From: an uncultured Oscillospiraceae bacterium
Lineage (GTDB): Bacteria > Bacillota > Clostridia > Oscillospirales > Oscillospiraceae
NCBI GenBank assembly: GCA_944387285.1
Contig: CALXEH010000002.1
Location: 24,034-88,033, forward strand
Direction of reading: 5' to 3'
Length of the DNA stretch: 64,000 nt
A program made the translations under genes and the position numbers. Under the pieces are notes generated by a model. It was not told the origin of the DNA and did no database searches. It was given only the letters and a program-made list of their open reading frames with translations. Positions 1-10,716 of the stretch are shown here, piece by piece (positions within the stretch are counted from its first letter, which is position 1; every line of letters begins with the position of its first letter).

Positions 1-460
1 GGATGTCGAAAAACTCCTCCTGCGTGCCGTCCTCGCCCGCGACGGAGCTGATGTCGCTCTCGAGCAGGGCCTGGAGCGAGGCCTCGTCCTCCTCGGTGAG
101 CCGGACGCCCTCCTTTTCGGCGTTGACCTCGAGGGCGTGGTACTGGACGCAGTAGCCCTTGGCCGCGTCGATGAGCAGCTCGCCCACCGTCATGCCGGCG
201 TCGTAGGCGCTGGGCGCGTTGAGGTCGGTGATCTCGCCGTTTTCGGAGCAGTAGTCGTTGTAGCAGGTGTAGAGCCAGTAGAAGAACTCGGCCCAGTCGG
301 CCTCGGCGCCGTCCACGGTCAGCACGACGGCGTCGGGCTCGTACTTGGCCCTGGCGGCGTCCCAGTCCAGGCCCTCCTCCACGGCTTCCTGCGAGCCGCA
401 GCCGGACATGAGCCCGAGCGCCAGCGCAAGGCATATCAGCACAGATATGAGTCTTTTCAT
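1..460 (-). CDS. Partial lipoprotein, PrsA/SurA-type foldase candidate (C-terminus outside window)
   Basis: The N-terminal 153 or so residues are present; the gene runs off the left edge. It begins MKRLISVLICLALALGLMSG and then Cys, a lipoprotein signal peptide with a lipobox ending L-M-S-G-C, so the product should be a membrane-anchored extracytoplasmic lipoprotein. The following segment (VDGAEADWAEFFYWLY) looks like the N-terminal chaperone region of parvulin-type peptidyl-prolyl isomerases, which fold secreted proteins. The parvulin domain itself would lie outside the window, so the foldase call is an inference. The start has an AGGAGG Shine-Dalgarno and sits 1 nt after the mfd stop codon, so the two genes are probably co-transcribed and translationally coupled. 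An unrelated extracytoplasmic lipoprotein is the alternative. Confidence 0.75.
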   Translation of the reverse strand, partial: MKRLISVLICLALALGLMSGCGSQEAVEEGLDWDAARAKYEPDAVVLTVDGAEADWAEFFYWLYTCYNDYCSENGEITDLNAPSAYDAGMTVGELLIDAAKGYCVQYHALEVNAEKEGVRLTEEDEASLQALLESDISSVAGEDGTQEEFFDI

Positions 461-461
461 C

Positions 462-3400
462 TTATCCTCCTTGAGTTTCCTGAGAATATTTGTCCGTCGA
501 GGCCCAGGCGGCGGCAAAGCGCGAGGCCTCGTCCAGCACCCTGGCCTTGGGCGGCAGCTTGAGCGATATCCTGGGCACCGAGCCCGCCTCCACGCGGAGC
601 CTGCCCTTGAACTCGGGCCTGGCGTAGAGCTCGGAGACGCGGCGCATGTCGAAGGACTGCAGCGTGAAGCGCAGCGCGCCGGACTTCTGCGAGATGTCTG
701 TTATGCCGGCCCGGCCGGCCTCGCCCCTGAGCAGCGCCACGCGCACCAGCGCAGTGACGGCGTCCGGCGGCTCGCCGAAGCGGTCTATGAGCTCGTCGAG
801 CACGTCGTCCGCGTCCGCCTCGCTCCTGATGAGCGCTATGCGGCGGTAGAGGTCCATCCTCTGCTCCGAGGAGGCCACATAGCTCTCCGGTATGTTCGCC
901 GTGACGGCGAGGTCGGCCGTGGAGCTCGCGCGGTTTACGGGCTTTTCGCCCTTTTCCTCGAGCACGGCCTCCTCCAGCAGCTTGAGGTACATGTCGTAGC
1001 CCACGTCTATGAGGTGGCCGGACTGTTCCGCGCCCAGGAGGTTGCCCGCGCCGCGTATCTCGAGGTCGCGCATGGCGATGCGGAAGCCCGAGTTGAACTC
1101 GGCGAATTCGCGTATGGCCTCGAGCCTTTTCTCGGCTATCTCGGTGAGCACCTTGTCCCGCTTGAAGGTCAGGTAGGCGCTGGCCCTTCTGGCGGAGCGG
1201 CCCACGCGGCCGCGGATCTGGTGCAGCTGGGCCAGGCCCAGCTTGTCGGCGTCCTCTATGATGAGCGTGTTGACGTTCGGTATGTCTATGCCCGTCTCGA
1301 TTATTGTCGTGCAGACCAGCACCTGGACCCTGCCCTCGACCATGTCCTCCATGACGCGCGAGAGCTGTTCCTCGTCCATCTTGCCGTGGGCCACGGCGAC
1401 GGAGGCGCCGTCGAGCAGCTCGGATATTTTGAGCGCCGTGCGCTCTATGTTGTCGACCCTGTTGTGCAGGTAGTAGACCTGCCCGCCGCGCATGAGCTCG
1501 CGGCGCATGGCCTCGGCCAGGGCGCCCCAGTCGTGCTCCATGACGAAGGTCTGCACGGGCAGGCGGTCCTGCGGCGGCTCCTCTATCGTGGACATGTCCC
1601 TGATGCCGGCCAGGGCCATGTTCAGCGTGCGCGGTATAGGCGTGGCCGAGAGGGTCAGCACGTCCACCTGACGGGATATCTCCTTTATATGTTCCTTGTG
1701 CGAGACGCCGAAGCGCTGCTCCTCGTCCACGATGAGCAGGCCCAGCTTCTTGAACTCTATGTCCTTCTGCAGCAGCCTGTGCGTGCCGATGACGAGGTCG
1801 CACTTGCCGCTCTTGAGGTTTTTGAGCGTCTCCTTCACCTGCGCGGGCGTCCGGAAACGGCTGAGCACCTCTATGTCCACGGGGTAGCCGAAAAAACGCT
1901 GCATCGCCGTCTGGTAGTGCTGCTGGGCCAGCACCGTCGTCGGCACGAGTATCGCCGCCTGGCAGCCGTCGAGGATGCACTTCATCACGGCGCGCAGGGC
2001 CACCTCGGTCTTGCCGTAGCCCACGTCGCCGCAGAGCAGCCTGTCCATGGGCACGGGCTTTTCCATGTCCCTTTTTATCTCCTCCACGCATCGGAGCTGG
2101 TCTTCGGTCTCCTCGTAGCCGAAGCGCTCCTCGAACTCCTGCTGCCAGGCGGAGTCCGGCGCGAAGGCGTGGCCCTCGGTGCGCGCGCGCTCGGCGTAGA
2201 GCTGGATGAGGCCCTTTGCCAGCTGCTTTGCCGCCGCCTTGGCCCGGGACTTCGTGCGCTGCCACTCCGCCCCGCCCAGCTTCGAGAGCCGCACGGGCGC
2301 GTCCTCGCCCGCCCCGACGTACTTCGTCACGAGGTCGAGCTGGGTCGCCGGGACGTAGAGGCTGTCCGTGCCGGCGTAGCTGATCTTCATGTAGTCCTTC
2401 TCGGCCCCGTCCACGGGTATGCGCACGACGCCCGCAAAGCGGCCTATGCCGTGCTGCTCGTGGACTACGAGGTCGCCGACGGCCAGGTCGGCGCAGGAGC
2501 CTATCTTCTCGCCCACGGCCTTTTTGCGGCGCTTCTGCCGGCGCAGGCCGGCCGCCATGAGCTGGGTGTCCGTGAGTATGGCCAGCTTCAGCGTGGGGTA
2601 CTCTATGCCCGCCGACAGGCCGCCCGTCGTGACTATGCACTCGCGCGGCTCGGGCAGGCGCTTGAGGTTTTCCGCGAGCATGGCCCCGCCCGATTCGCGG
2701 AACATGCCCGTCAGTATATTGGACCTTCTCGAGTCGCCCGCCAGCACCAGGACGCCGCAGCCGGCCTCGCGGTAATGAGCCAGATCCTCCTTCGCCTGCT
2801 CGGCGCTGCCGCCGTAGGAGGGCAGCTGCTTGGCCTGGACCTGCACCACGCTGCCCGGCTCGAGCGGATAGCGCCCCGCCGTGAAGGCGTCGGCAAAATA
2901 GACGCAGTGCCCCGCCAGCCTCTGCCAGACGTACTGCTCGGAGACGTGGAAGGCCTCGGCCTTCGCCTGCATGCGGCCGGAGGAATTGAGCGCGGCGACG
3001 TCCTCCTGCAGGCTCTTTATGTATTCCCGGGCCCGTTCCGTGAAGCGGCCCGGCTGTTCGCAGACTATCACGGCCCGAGCCGGCAGGTAATCCGCGGCGC
3101 AGGCCGGCTCGCCGTAGATGAGCTCGGCGTATTTGTCCGCGGCGCGCAGTTCCGCGCCGTTTTCCAGGCGCTCTGCGTCCTCGCGGAGCGTTTCGGTCAG
3201 GCGCGCCGGGGCGCCGCCCCTCTTTTCATACCTCGCGGCCAGCTTCCTGAGGCTCTCCGCCAGGGCACCGGCCCCGCCCCTGCAGAGCCCGGGCAGGGTC
3301 TCGGCCGCGGGCAGGACGCTGCAGCGCTCCAGCGCCTCCGTCCGCCGCTGGCTGAGTATGTCGAAATGGGCCATGGAGTCTATCTCATCGCCCCAGAACT

Positions 3401-3983
3401 CTATCCTCACCGGCTGGCTGTGGGCCGGGGTGTAAAAATCCAGTATGCCGCCCCTGCGCGAGAACTGGCCCGGACCCTCCACCTGGGCGGAGCGGGAATA
3501 GCCGCAGCGCAGCAGCGCGTCCTCCAGATCCTCGGGCGCCAGCCGGGCGTCCATGCCTATGTCGAAGGCGCAGCGCTCGAAGGCCGCGAGGGGCATGGCC
3601 CTCTGGAACAGGCCGCGGGCGGTGACGATGACTATACCCTCTCCCCTCTGCAGCTGCCTGAGCGCGCCCAGGCGGCCCTGCTCGAGCTGCCTCGAGGCCG
3701 CGTCGGCCTGGATGAAGACGTAATCCCTGCCCGTGAGCAGCGCGGCCCTCTCGCCCGTGAAGGCGTATATGTCCGCGGCGAGCGCCTCCGACGAGGCCTC
3801 GTCGGGCGAGAGCACGACGAGCGGGGCCTGCGCCGCCGTCCACAGGGCAGCGCAGAGATGGGCCCTGTGCACCGCCGAGAGCCCCGTTACGAGCGCAGCA
3901 GAGCCGCCGCTCTCCGAAGGAAGGGGGAGGGCGGCCGCTTCGGGTATTTTCAAAAAGGCCTCAGCCAGGAGCTTTCTTTCCAT
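462..3983 (-). CDS. mfd: Transcription-repair coupling factor Mfd
   Basis: Mfd is an ATP-dependent translocase that displaces RNA polymerase stalled at DNA lesions and recruits UvrA. The 1173-residue length is normal for the family. In order, there is an N-terminal UvrB-like region, a CarD/RID-like polymerase-interaction domain near residue 500 (GDLVVHEQHGIGRF), helicase motor domains with Walker A GDVGYGKTE near residue 650 and a DEEQ motif (IVDEEQRFG) near residue 750, and the TRG-type segment RDLEIRGAGNLLGAEQSGHL. The C-terminal TRCF domain follows. It is transcribed away from dnaA and is followed after 1 nt by a lipoprotein gene. The start at 3983 lies only a few bases below a good sigma-A promoter and has no clear Shine-Dalgarno, so the message may be nearly leaderless. 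Confidence 0.97.
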   Translation of the reverse strand: MERKLLAEAFLKIPEAAALPLPSESGGSAALVTGLSAVHRAHLCAALWTAAQAPLVVLSPDEASSEALAADIYAFTGERAALLTGRDYVFIQADAASRQLEQGRLGALRQLQRGEGIVIVTARGLFQRAMPLAAFERCAFDIGMDARLAPEDLEDALLRCGYSRSAQVEGPGQFSRRGGILDFYTPAHSQPVRIEFWGDEIDSMAHFDILSQRRTEALERCSVLPAAETLPGLCRGGAGALAESLRKLAARYEKRGGAPARLTETLREDAERLENGAELRAADKYAELIYGEPACAADYLPARAVIVCEQPGRFTERAREYIKSLQEDVAALNSSGRMQAKAEAFHVSEQYVWQRLAGHCVYFADAFTAGRYPLEPGSVVQVQAKQLPSYGGSAEQAKEDLAHYREAGCGVLVLAGDSRRSNILTGMFRESGGAMLAENLKRLPEPRECIVTTGGLSAGIEYPTLKLAILTDTQLMAAGLRRQKRRKKAVGEKIGSCADLAVGDLVVHEQHGIGRFAGVVRIPVDGAEKDYMKISYAGTDSLYVPATQLDLVTKYVGAGEDAPVRLSKLGGAEWQRTKSRAKAAAKQLAKGLIQLYAERARTEGHAFAPDSAWQQEFEERFGYEETEDQLRCVEEIKRDMEKPVPMDRLLCGDVGYGKTEVALRAVMKCILDGCQAAILVPTTVLAQQHYQTAMQRFFGYPVDIEVLSRFRTPAQVKETLKNLKSGKCDLVIGTHRLLQKDIEFKKLGLLIVDEEQRFGVSHKEHIKEISRQVDVLTLSATPIPRTLNMALAGIRDMSTIEEPPQDRLPVQTFVMEHDWGALAEAMRRELMRGGQVYYLHNRVDNIERTALKISELLDGASVAVAHGKMDEEQLSRVMEDMVEGRVQVLVCTTIIETGIDIPNVNTLIIEDADKLGLAQLHQIRGRVGRSARRASAYLTFKRDKVLTEIAEKRLEAIREFAEFNSGFRIAMRDLEIRGAGNLLGAEQSGHLIDVGYDMYLKLLEEAVLEEKGEKPVNRASSTADLAVTANIPESYVASSEQRMDLYRRIALIRSEADADDVLDELIDRFGEPPDAVTALVRVALLRGEAGRAGITDISQKSGALRFTLQSFDMRRVSELYARPEFKGRLRVEAGSVPRISLKLPPKARVLDEASRFAAAWASTDKYSQETQGG

Positions 3984-3992
3984 GATTCTGCT

Positions 3993-4021
3993 ATTATAGC
4001 AAAGCCGCCTGTCAAATTCAA
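3993..4021 (-). promoter_or_regulatory. Sigma-A promoter of mfd
   Basis: Reading the minus strand, TTGAAT (4016-4021) and TATAAT (3993-3998) are separated by 17 nt. Transcription would start near 3986, leaving a 5' leader of about 3-5 nt before the mfd start codon at 3983. Confidence 0.7.
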
Positions 4022-4086
4022 TAAAAACAGGCCCCTTGTTCCGGTCAAGTTTTCCGGCGCGAAGAAAAAAATGTGGCTGTTGTTAT

Positions 4087-4115
4087 AGACAAAAGCTAAA
4101 ATTGTTATTATAATA
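4087..4115 (+). promoter_or_regulatory. Sigma-A promoter of dnaA
   Basis: TAGACA (4087-4092), a 17-nt spacer and a perfect TATAAT (4110-4115). Transcription would start near 4122, giving a leader of about 57 nt before dnaA. No convincing DnaA box overlaps it; TTATAGACA at 4084-4092 matches the box consensus at 7 of 9 positions. Confidence 0.7.
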
Positions 4116-4178
4116 GTAGACGTAAGCTGTGCGTCCCTTGTATAGTGAGGGGCGTTTTTTTCTGAGGGGAGAGATGAG

Positions 4179-5489
4179 ATGGATTCGCTCAAAACGGTGT
4201 GGCAGAACGTGCTCGACGAGATATCCAAGCAGATATCCACCACGGCCTATAATACCTGGTTCGCCGACTGCGAGCCCTACAGGCTCGAGGAGGACAAGAT
4301 AACCCTGCTCACAACTTCGGAGCTCAAGCAGAAGGTGCTCAACGAGAAGTTTTCGGACGTGATACACAGGGCGCTCATAGAGGTCTTCTCCAGCGACCTG
4401 AACCTGGTCATCATGACCGTCGACGACGCGAGGATGGAGGAATCCAGGCACTTTGCCGCGGACACGCCTCCGGAGATGGACGCCTACACCTTCGACAACT
4501 TCATCGTCGGCACCTCCAACGAATTCGCGCACGCGGCCTCCATCGCCGTGGCGAACAATCCCGGCAAGGTCTACAATCCCCTTTTCATCTACGGCAACTC
4601 CGGCCTGGGCAAGACCCACCTGCTCATGGCCATCTGCAACGTCATACACTGCAACGACCCGGAGCTGCGCGTGGCCTACGTCTGCGGCGACGAATTCACA
4701 AACAGGGTCATTTCCGCCATCAGGAACGGCACCATGGACGAGGTGCGCGACGAGTACAAGAACGTCGGCCTCTTCCTCATGGACGACGTGCAGTACATCG
4801 CCGGCAAGCGCAGCACGCAGGAGGAGTTCTTCAGCATCTTCAACGCCATCTACCGCACGGGCGGGCAGATCGTCATAACCGCCGACCGGCCGCCGATAGA
4901 CATGTCCATCCTGGACGACAGGCTGCGCACGAGGCTGGAGGGCGGGCTCATGGCCGACGTGCAGCCGCCCGATATAGAGACCAGGTCCGCCATAATACGG
5001 AGCAAGGCCGCGCAGCTGGGCATGCAGCTCTCGCCCGAGGTGGAGAGCTACATCGCCGAAAACATCACCTCCAACGTCCGCCAGCTGGAGGGCGTCGTGA
5101 AGCGCCTGACCGCCTACAGGGAGATCCTGAACGACAACATCTCCATCGCCTCCGTAAAGCGCGCCATAAAGGACGTCATCCGGGTCGGGGCCTACATCCC
5201 CACGCCCGACGTCATCATCGAGGAGACCGCGAGGTACTTTTCCATAACCGCGGCCGATATCCGCGGGCAGCGGCGCTCGAAAAACGTCGCCAAGGCGAGG
5301 CAGGTCTCGATGTACCTCATCCGCAGCCTCACCAACCTCTCTCTCGTGGACATAGGCAGCCAGTACGAGGGCCGCAACCACTCCACCGTCCTCAACAGCA
5401 TCCGCAAGATCGAAGAGCTGCTGAAGACCGACCAGGAGACCGCTGACTCGGTCAGGGACATCTCCTCCAACATAAATTCGAGGTCCTGA
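4179..5489 (+). CDS. dnaA: Chromosomal replication initiator DnaA
   Basis: DnaA binds DnaA boxes, oligomerises with ATP and opens the origin. The 436 residues show an N-terminal helicase-loading domain, an AAA+ core with Walker A GNSGLGKTHL near residue 140, Walker B FLMDDVQYIAGK, the sensor/arginine-finger region DDRLRTRLEGGL, and a C-terminal helix-turn-helix DNA-binding domain. The recognition helix reads GRNHSTVLNSIRKI, whereas the near-invariant family motif is GRDHTTV; the Asp is Asn at residue 400. The start has GGGGAGAG upstream and its own sigma-A promoter. The gene heads the replication operon and is divergent from mfd; the usual rpmH-rnpA neighbours are absent. Confidence 0.98.
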   Translation: MDSLKTVWQNVLDEISKQISTTAYNTWFADCEPYRLEEDKITLLTTSELKQKVLNEKFSDVIHRALIEVFSSDLNLVIMTVDDARMEESRHFAADTPPEMDAYTFDNFIVGTSNEFAHAASIAVANNPGKVYNPLFIYGNSGLGKTHLLMAICNVIHCNDPELRVAYVCGDEFTNRVISAIRNGTMDEVRDEYKNVGLFLMDDVQYIAGKRSTQEEFFSIFNAIYRTGGQIVITADRPPIDMSILDDRLRTRLEGGLMADVQPPDIETRSAIIRSKAAQLGMQLSPEVESYIAENITSNVRQLEGVVKRLTAYREILNDNISIASVKRAIKDVIRVGAYIPTPDVIIEETARYFSITAADIRGQRRSKNVAKARQVSMYLIRSLTNLSLVDIGSQYEGRNHSTVLNSIRKIEELLKTDQETADSVRDISSNINSRS

Positions 5490-5742
5490 GTTTTGCACAT
5501 CCCGTTGTGCCTTGTCGTAAATCCCCTGATGAAAGCTGTTCAAAGCGATTTTTAACAGTTTATCCCTGTTCAAAGAGGTTCACAACTGTTCAAAAGCCTG
5601 TGGACGCTTTTTTCCCGATATCACAGGGCCTTCCGGAGTTTTCAACATTTCGTTCGTACTACCGCTTCTTTCACTACATATATATCCTATCCTTCCTATC
5701 CTTCCTGATAGGTATGCGTTTTAGAGTTTTAAGGAGGACAAA
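5490..5742 (+). other. Probable oriC segment between dnaA and dnaN
   Basis: A 253-bp AT-richer spacer in the position of the downstream oriC subregion of Firmicutes. It holds one near-consensus DnaA box, TTTTGCACA (5491-5499, 8 of 9), and weaker ones: TTATCCCTG at 5560-5568, AGGTTCACA at 5576-5584 and, on the minus strand, GCGTCCACA at 5599-5607. There are three copies of CTGTTCAAA at 5536, 5566 and 5586, offset by 30 and 20 bp and so on the same helical face. A T/A-rich stretch with ATATATAT and two tandem CCTATCCTT units (5686-5703) could be the unwinding element. The dnaN Shine-Dalgarno AAGGAGG ends the region. Confidence 0.65.
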
Positions 5743-6855
5743 ATGAAATTTTCCTGTGAAAAGCATCTGCTGCAATCCGCGGTCCTGGCGGCGTCCAGGG
5801 CGGCCTCGGCCAAGAGCCCCATTTCGGCGCTGGAGGGCCTGCTCATCCAGGCCGGCTCGGGCGTGAGGGTCACGGGCTACGACCTCAAGAAGGGCATCTA
5901 CATGAACATAGACGCCGAGGTGGCGCAGTCTGGCTCCGCCGTGCTCATGACGGCAAAGCTGTTTTCCGAGATGATGCGCCTGCTGCCCGACGGCATAGTC
6001 ACCGTTGAGGTCGGGGAGGACAGCCGTGCGAGCGTTAAATGCGGTCAGAGCGAGTACAGCTTCATGGCCCTGCCCGCGGCGGACTATCCCGAGCTGCCGG
6101 ACGTGGAAGTCTCCGAGGCCATCATGATACCGCAGAAGACGCTCAGGAGCATGATAGACGAGAGCATCTTTGCCGTCTCCACGAACGAGAGCCGGCCCGT
6201 CTACATGGGCAGCCTCTTCGAGCTCGAGGGCGGCCGGCTGACCATGGTCTCCGTGGACGGCTACAGGCTGGCCATAAGGCGCGAGGGGGTCAAGGGCGGC
6301 ACGGAAGGCATGCGCTTCATCATCCCCGGCTCGGCCCTGCTGGATGTGGAGCGGCTCTGCGGCGACTCGGACGAGGAGGTGCTGCTCAACGTCGGCACGA
6401 AGCACAGCTCCTTCACCATAGGCAGCACCGTGGTCGTGTCCCGCAAGCTCGAGGGCGACTTCCTCAACTACAAGAAGTCCGTGCCGGAGAATTTCAGGCA
6501 CGTCGTCAGCGTCCTGCGCGAGGACATGCTCGGCGCGACGGACAGGGTCTCTCTGGTCGTGGACGAGAAGATGAAAAGCCCCGTGCGCCTCATCTTCGGC
6601 GACGGGCGCATCGACTTCATCTGCACCACGCCGCTCGGCAAGGCGGGCGACATCTGCCCCTGCGACGGGGACGGCGGCGAGACCGAGATCGGCTTCAACG
6701 ACCGCTACCTGCGCGACGCGCTCAGGTCAGCCCCGGCGAAGGAGCTCTGCGTCTGCATAAACACCGGATCCTCGCCCTGCGTCATAAAGGCCGCCGACGG
6801 CGGGGACGGCTTTGTCTACATGATCCTGCCCGTCAGGCTCAAGGCCGGGGAGTGA
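5743..6855 (+). CDS. dnaN: DNA polymerase III beta sliding clamp
   Basis: DnaN forms the dimeric ring that tethers DNA polymerase III and mismatch-repair proteins to DNA. The 370-residue length fits three clamp domains of about 120 residues each. Recognisable segments are the N-terminal [20 protein letters not shown], the first-domain [19 protein letters not shown], the [12 protein letters not shown] motif, and the C-terminal YMILPVRL, the clamp's conserved end (M-P-M/V-R-L). The start has an excellent AAGGAGG seven bases upstream. It lies directly after the oriC spacer and is followed after 2 nt by the S4-domain gene, so dnaN through gyrB appear to form one operon. Confidence 0.97.
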   Translation: MKFSCEKHLLQSAVLAASRAASAKSPISALEGLLIQAGSGVRVTGYDLKKGIYMNIDAEVAQSGSAVLMTAKLFSEMMRLLPDGIVTVEVGEDSRASVKCGQSEYSFMALPAADYPELPDVEVSEAIMIPQKTLRSMIDESIFAVSTNESRPVYMGSLFELEGGRLTMVSVDGYRLAIRREGVKGGTEGMRFIIPGSALLDVERLCGDSDEEVLLNVGTKHSSFTIGSTVVVSRKLEGDFLNYKKSVPENFRHVVSVLREDMLGATDRVSLVVDEKMKSPVRLIFGDGRIDFICTTPLGKAGDICPCDGDGGETEIGFNDRYLRDALRSAPAKELCVCINTGSSPCVIKAADGGDGFVYMILPVRLKAGE

Positions 6856-6857
6856 CG

Positions 6858-7066
6858 ATGCAGAGCGTAGAGATAAACACCGAATTCATAAAGCTCGACG
6901 CGCTTTTGAAGTTTGCGGGACTGTGCGAGACGGGCGGCGAGGCCAAGCTCTGCGTGGAAGAGGGGCTCGTCAAGGTAAACGGCGAGACCTGCCTGCAGAG
7001 GGGCAGGAAGCTCAGGCCCGGCGACGTGGTAGAGCTGGACGGCGAAGCCGTAGAGGTCGCGGGCGC

Positions 7067-7070
<4 letters not shown>
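6858..7070 (+). CDS. yaaA: S4-domain RNA-binding protein YaaA/RlbA type
   Basis: A 70-residue protein made almost only of an S4 RNA-binding fold: [20 protein letters not shown], then [11 protein letters not shown] and a hydrophobic end [11 protein letters not shown]. In many Firmicutes this small S4 protein sits between dnaN and recF and has been linked to ribosome assembly. The ATG at 6858 follows the dnaN stop by 2 nt, and its stop overlaps the recF start as ATGA, so the three genes are translationally coupled. Length, position and motif agree with the family. Confidence 0.9.
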
Positions 7071-10704
<3,634 letters not shown>

Positions 10705-10716
10705 GGTGGTAACACA

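Noticed and set aside
345..4088. A 1247-codon open frame antisense to mfd
   Set aside because: It is an artefact of high GC and the codon structure of mfd; it has no Shine-Dalgarno, its protein has long Leu/Arg/Glu/His runs without motifs, and mfd is certain.
4083..5573. A 496-codon frame antisense to dnaA
   Set aside because: Shadow of dnaA; composition is biased to Val/Asp/Gly/Arg and there is no recognisable domain or ribosome-binding site.
5695..5712. DnaA-trio element on the minus strand (TAG repeats near AAGGATAGG)
   Set aside because: TAG occurs but not in clean 3-nt register, so I list it only as part of a possible unwinding region.
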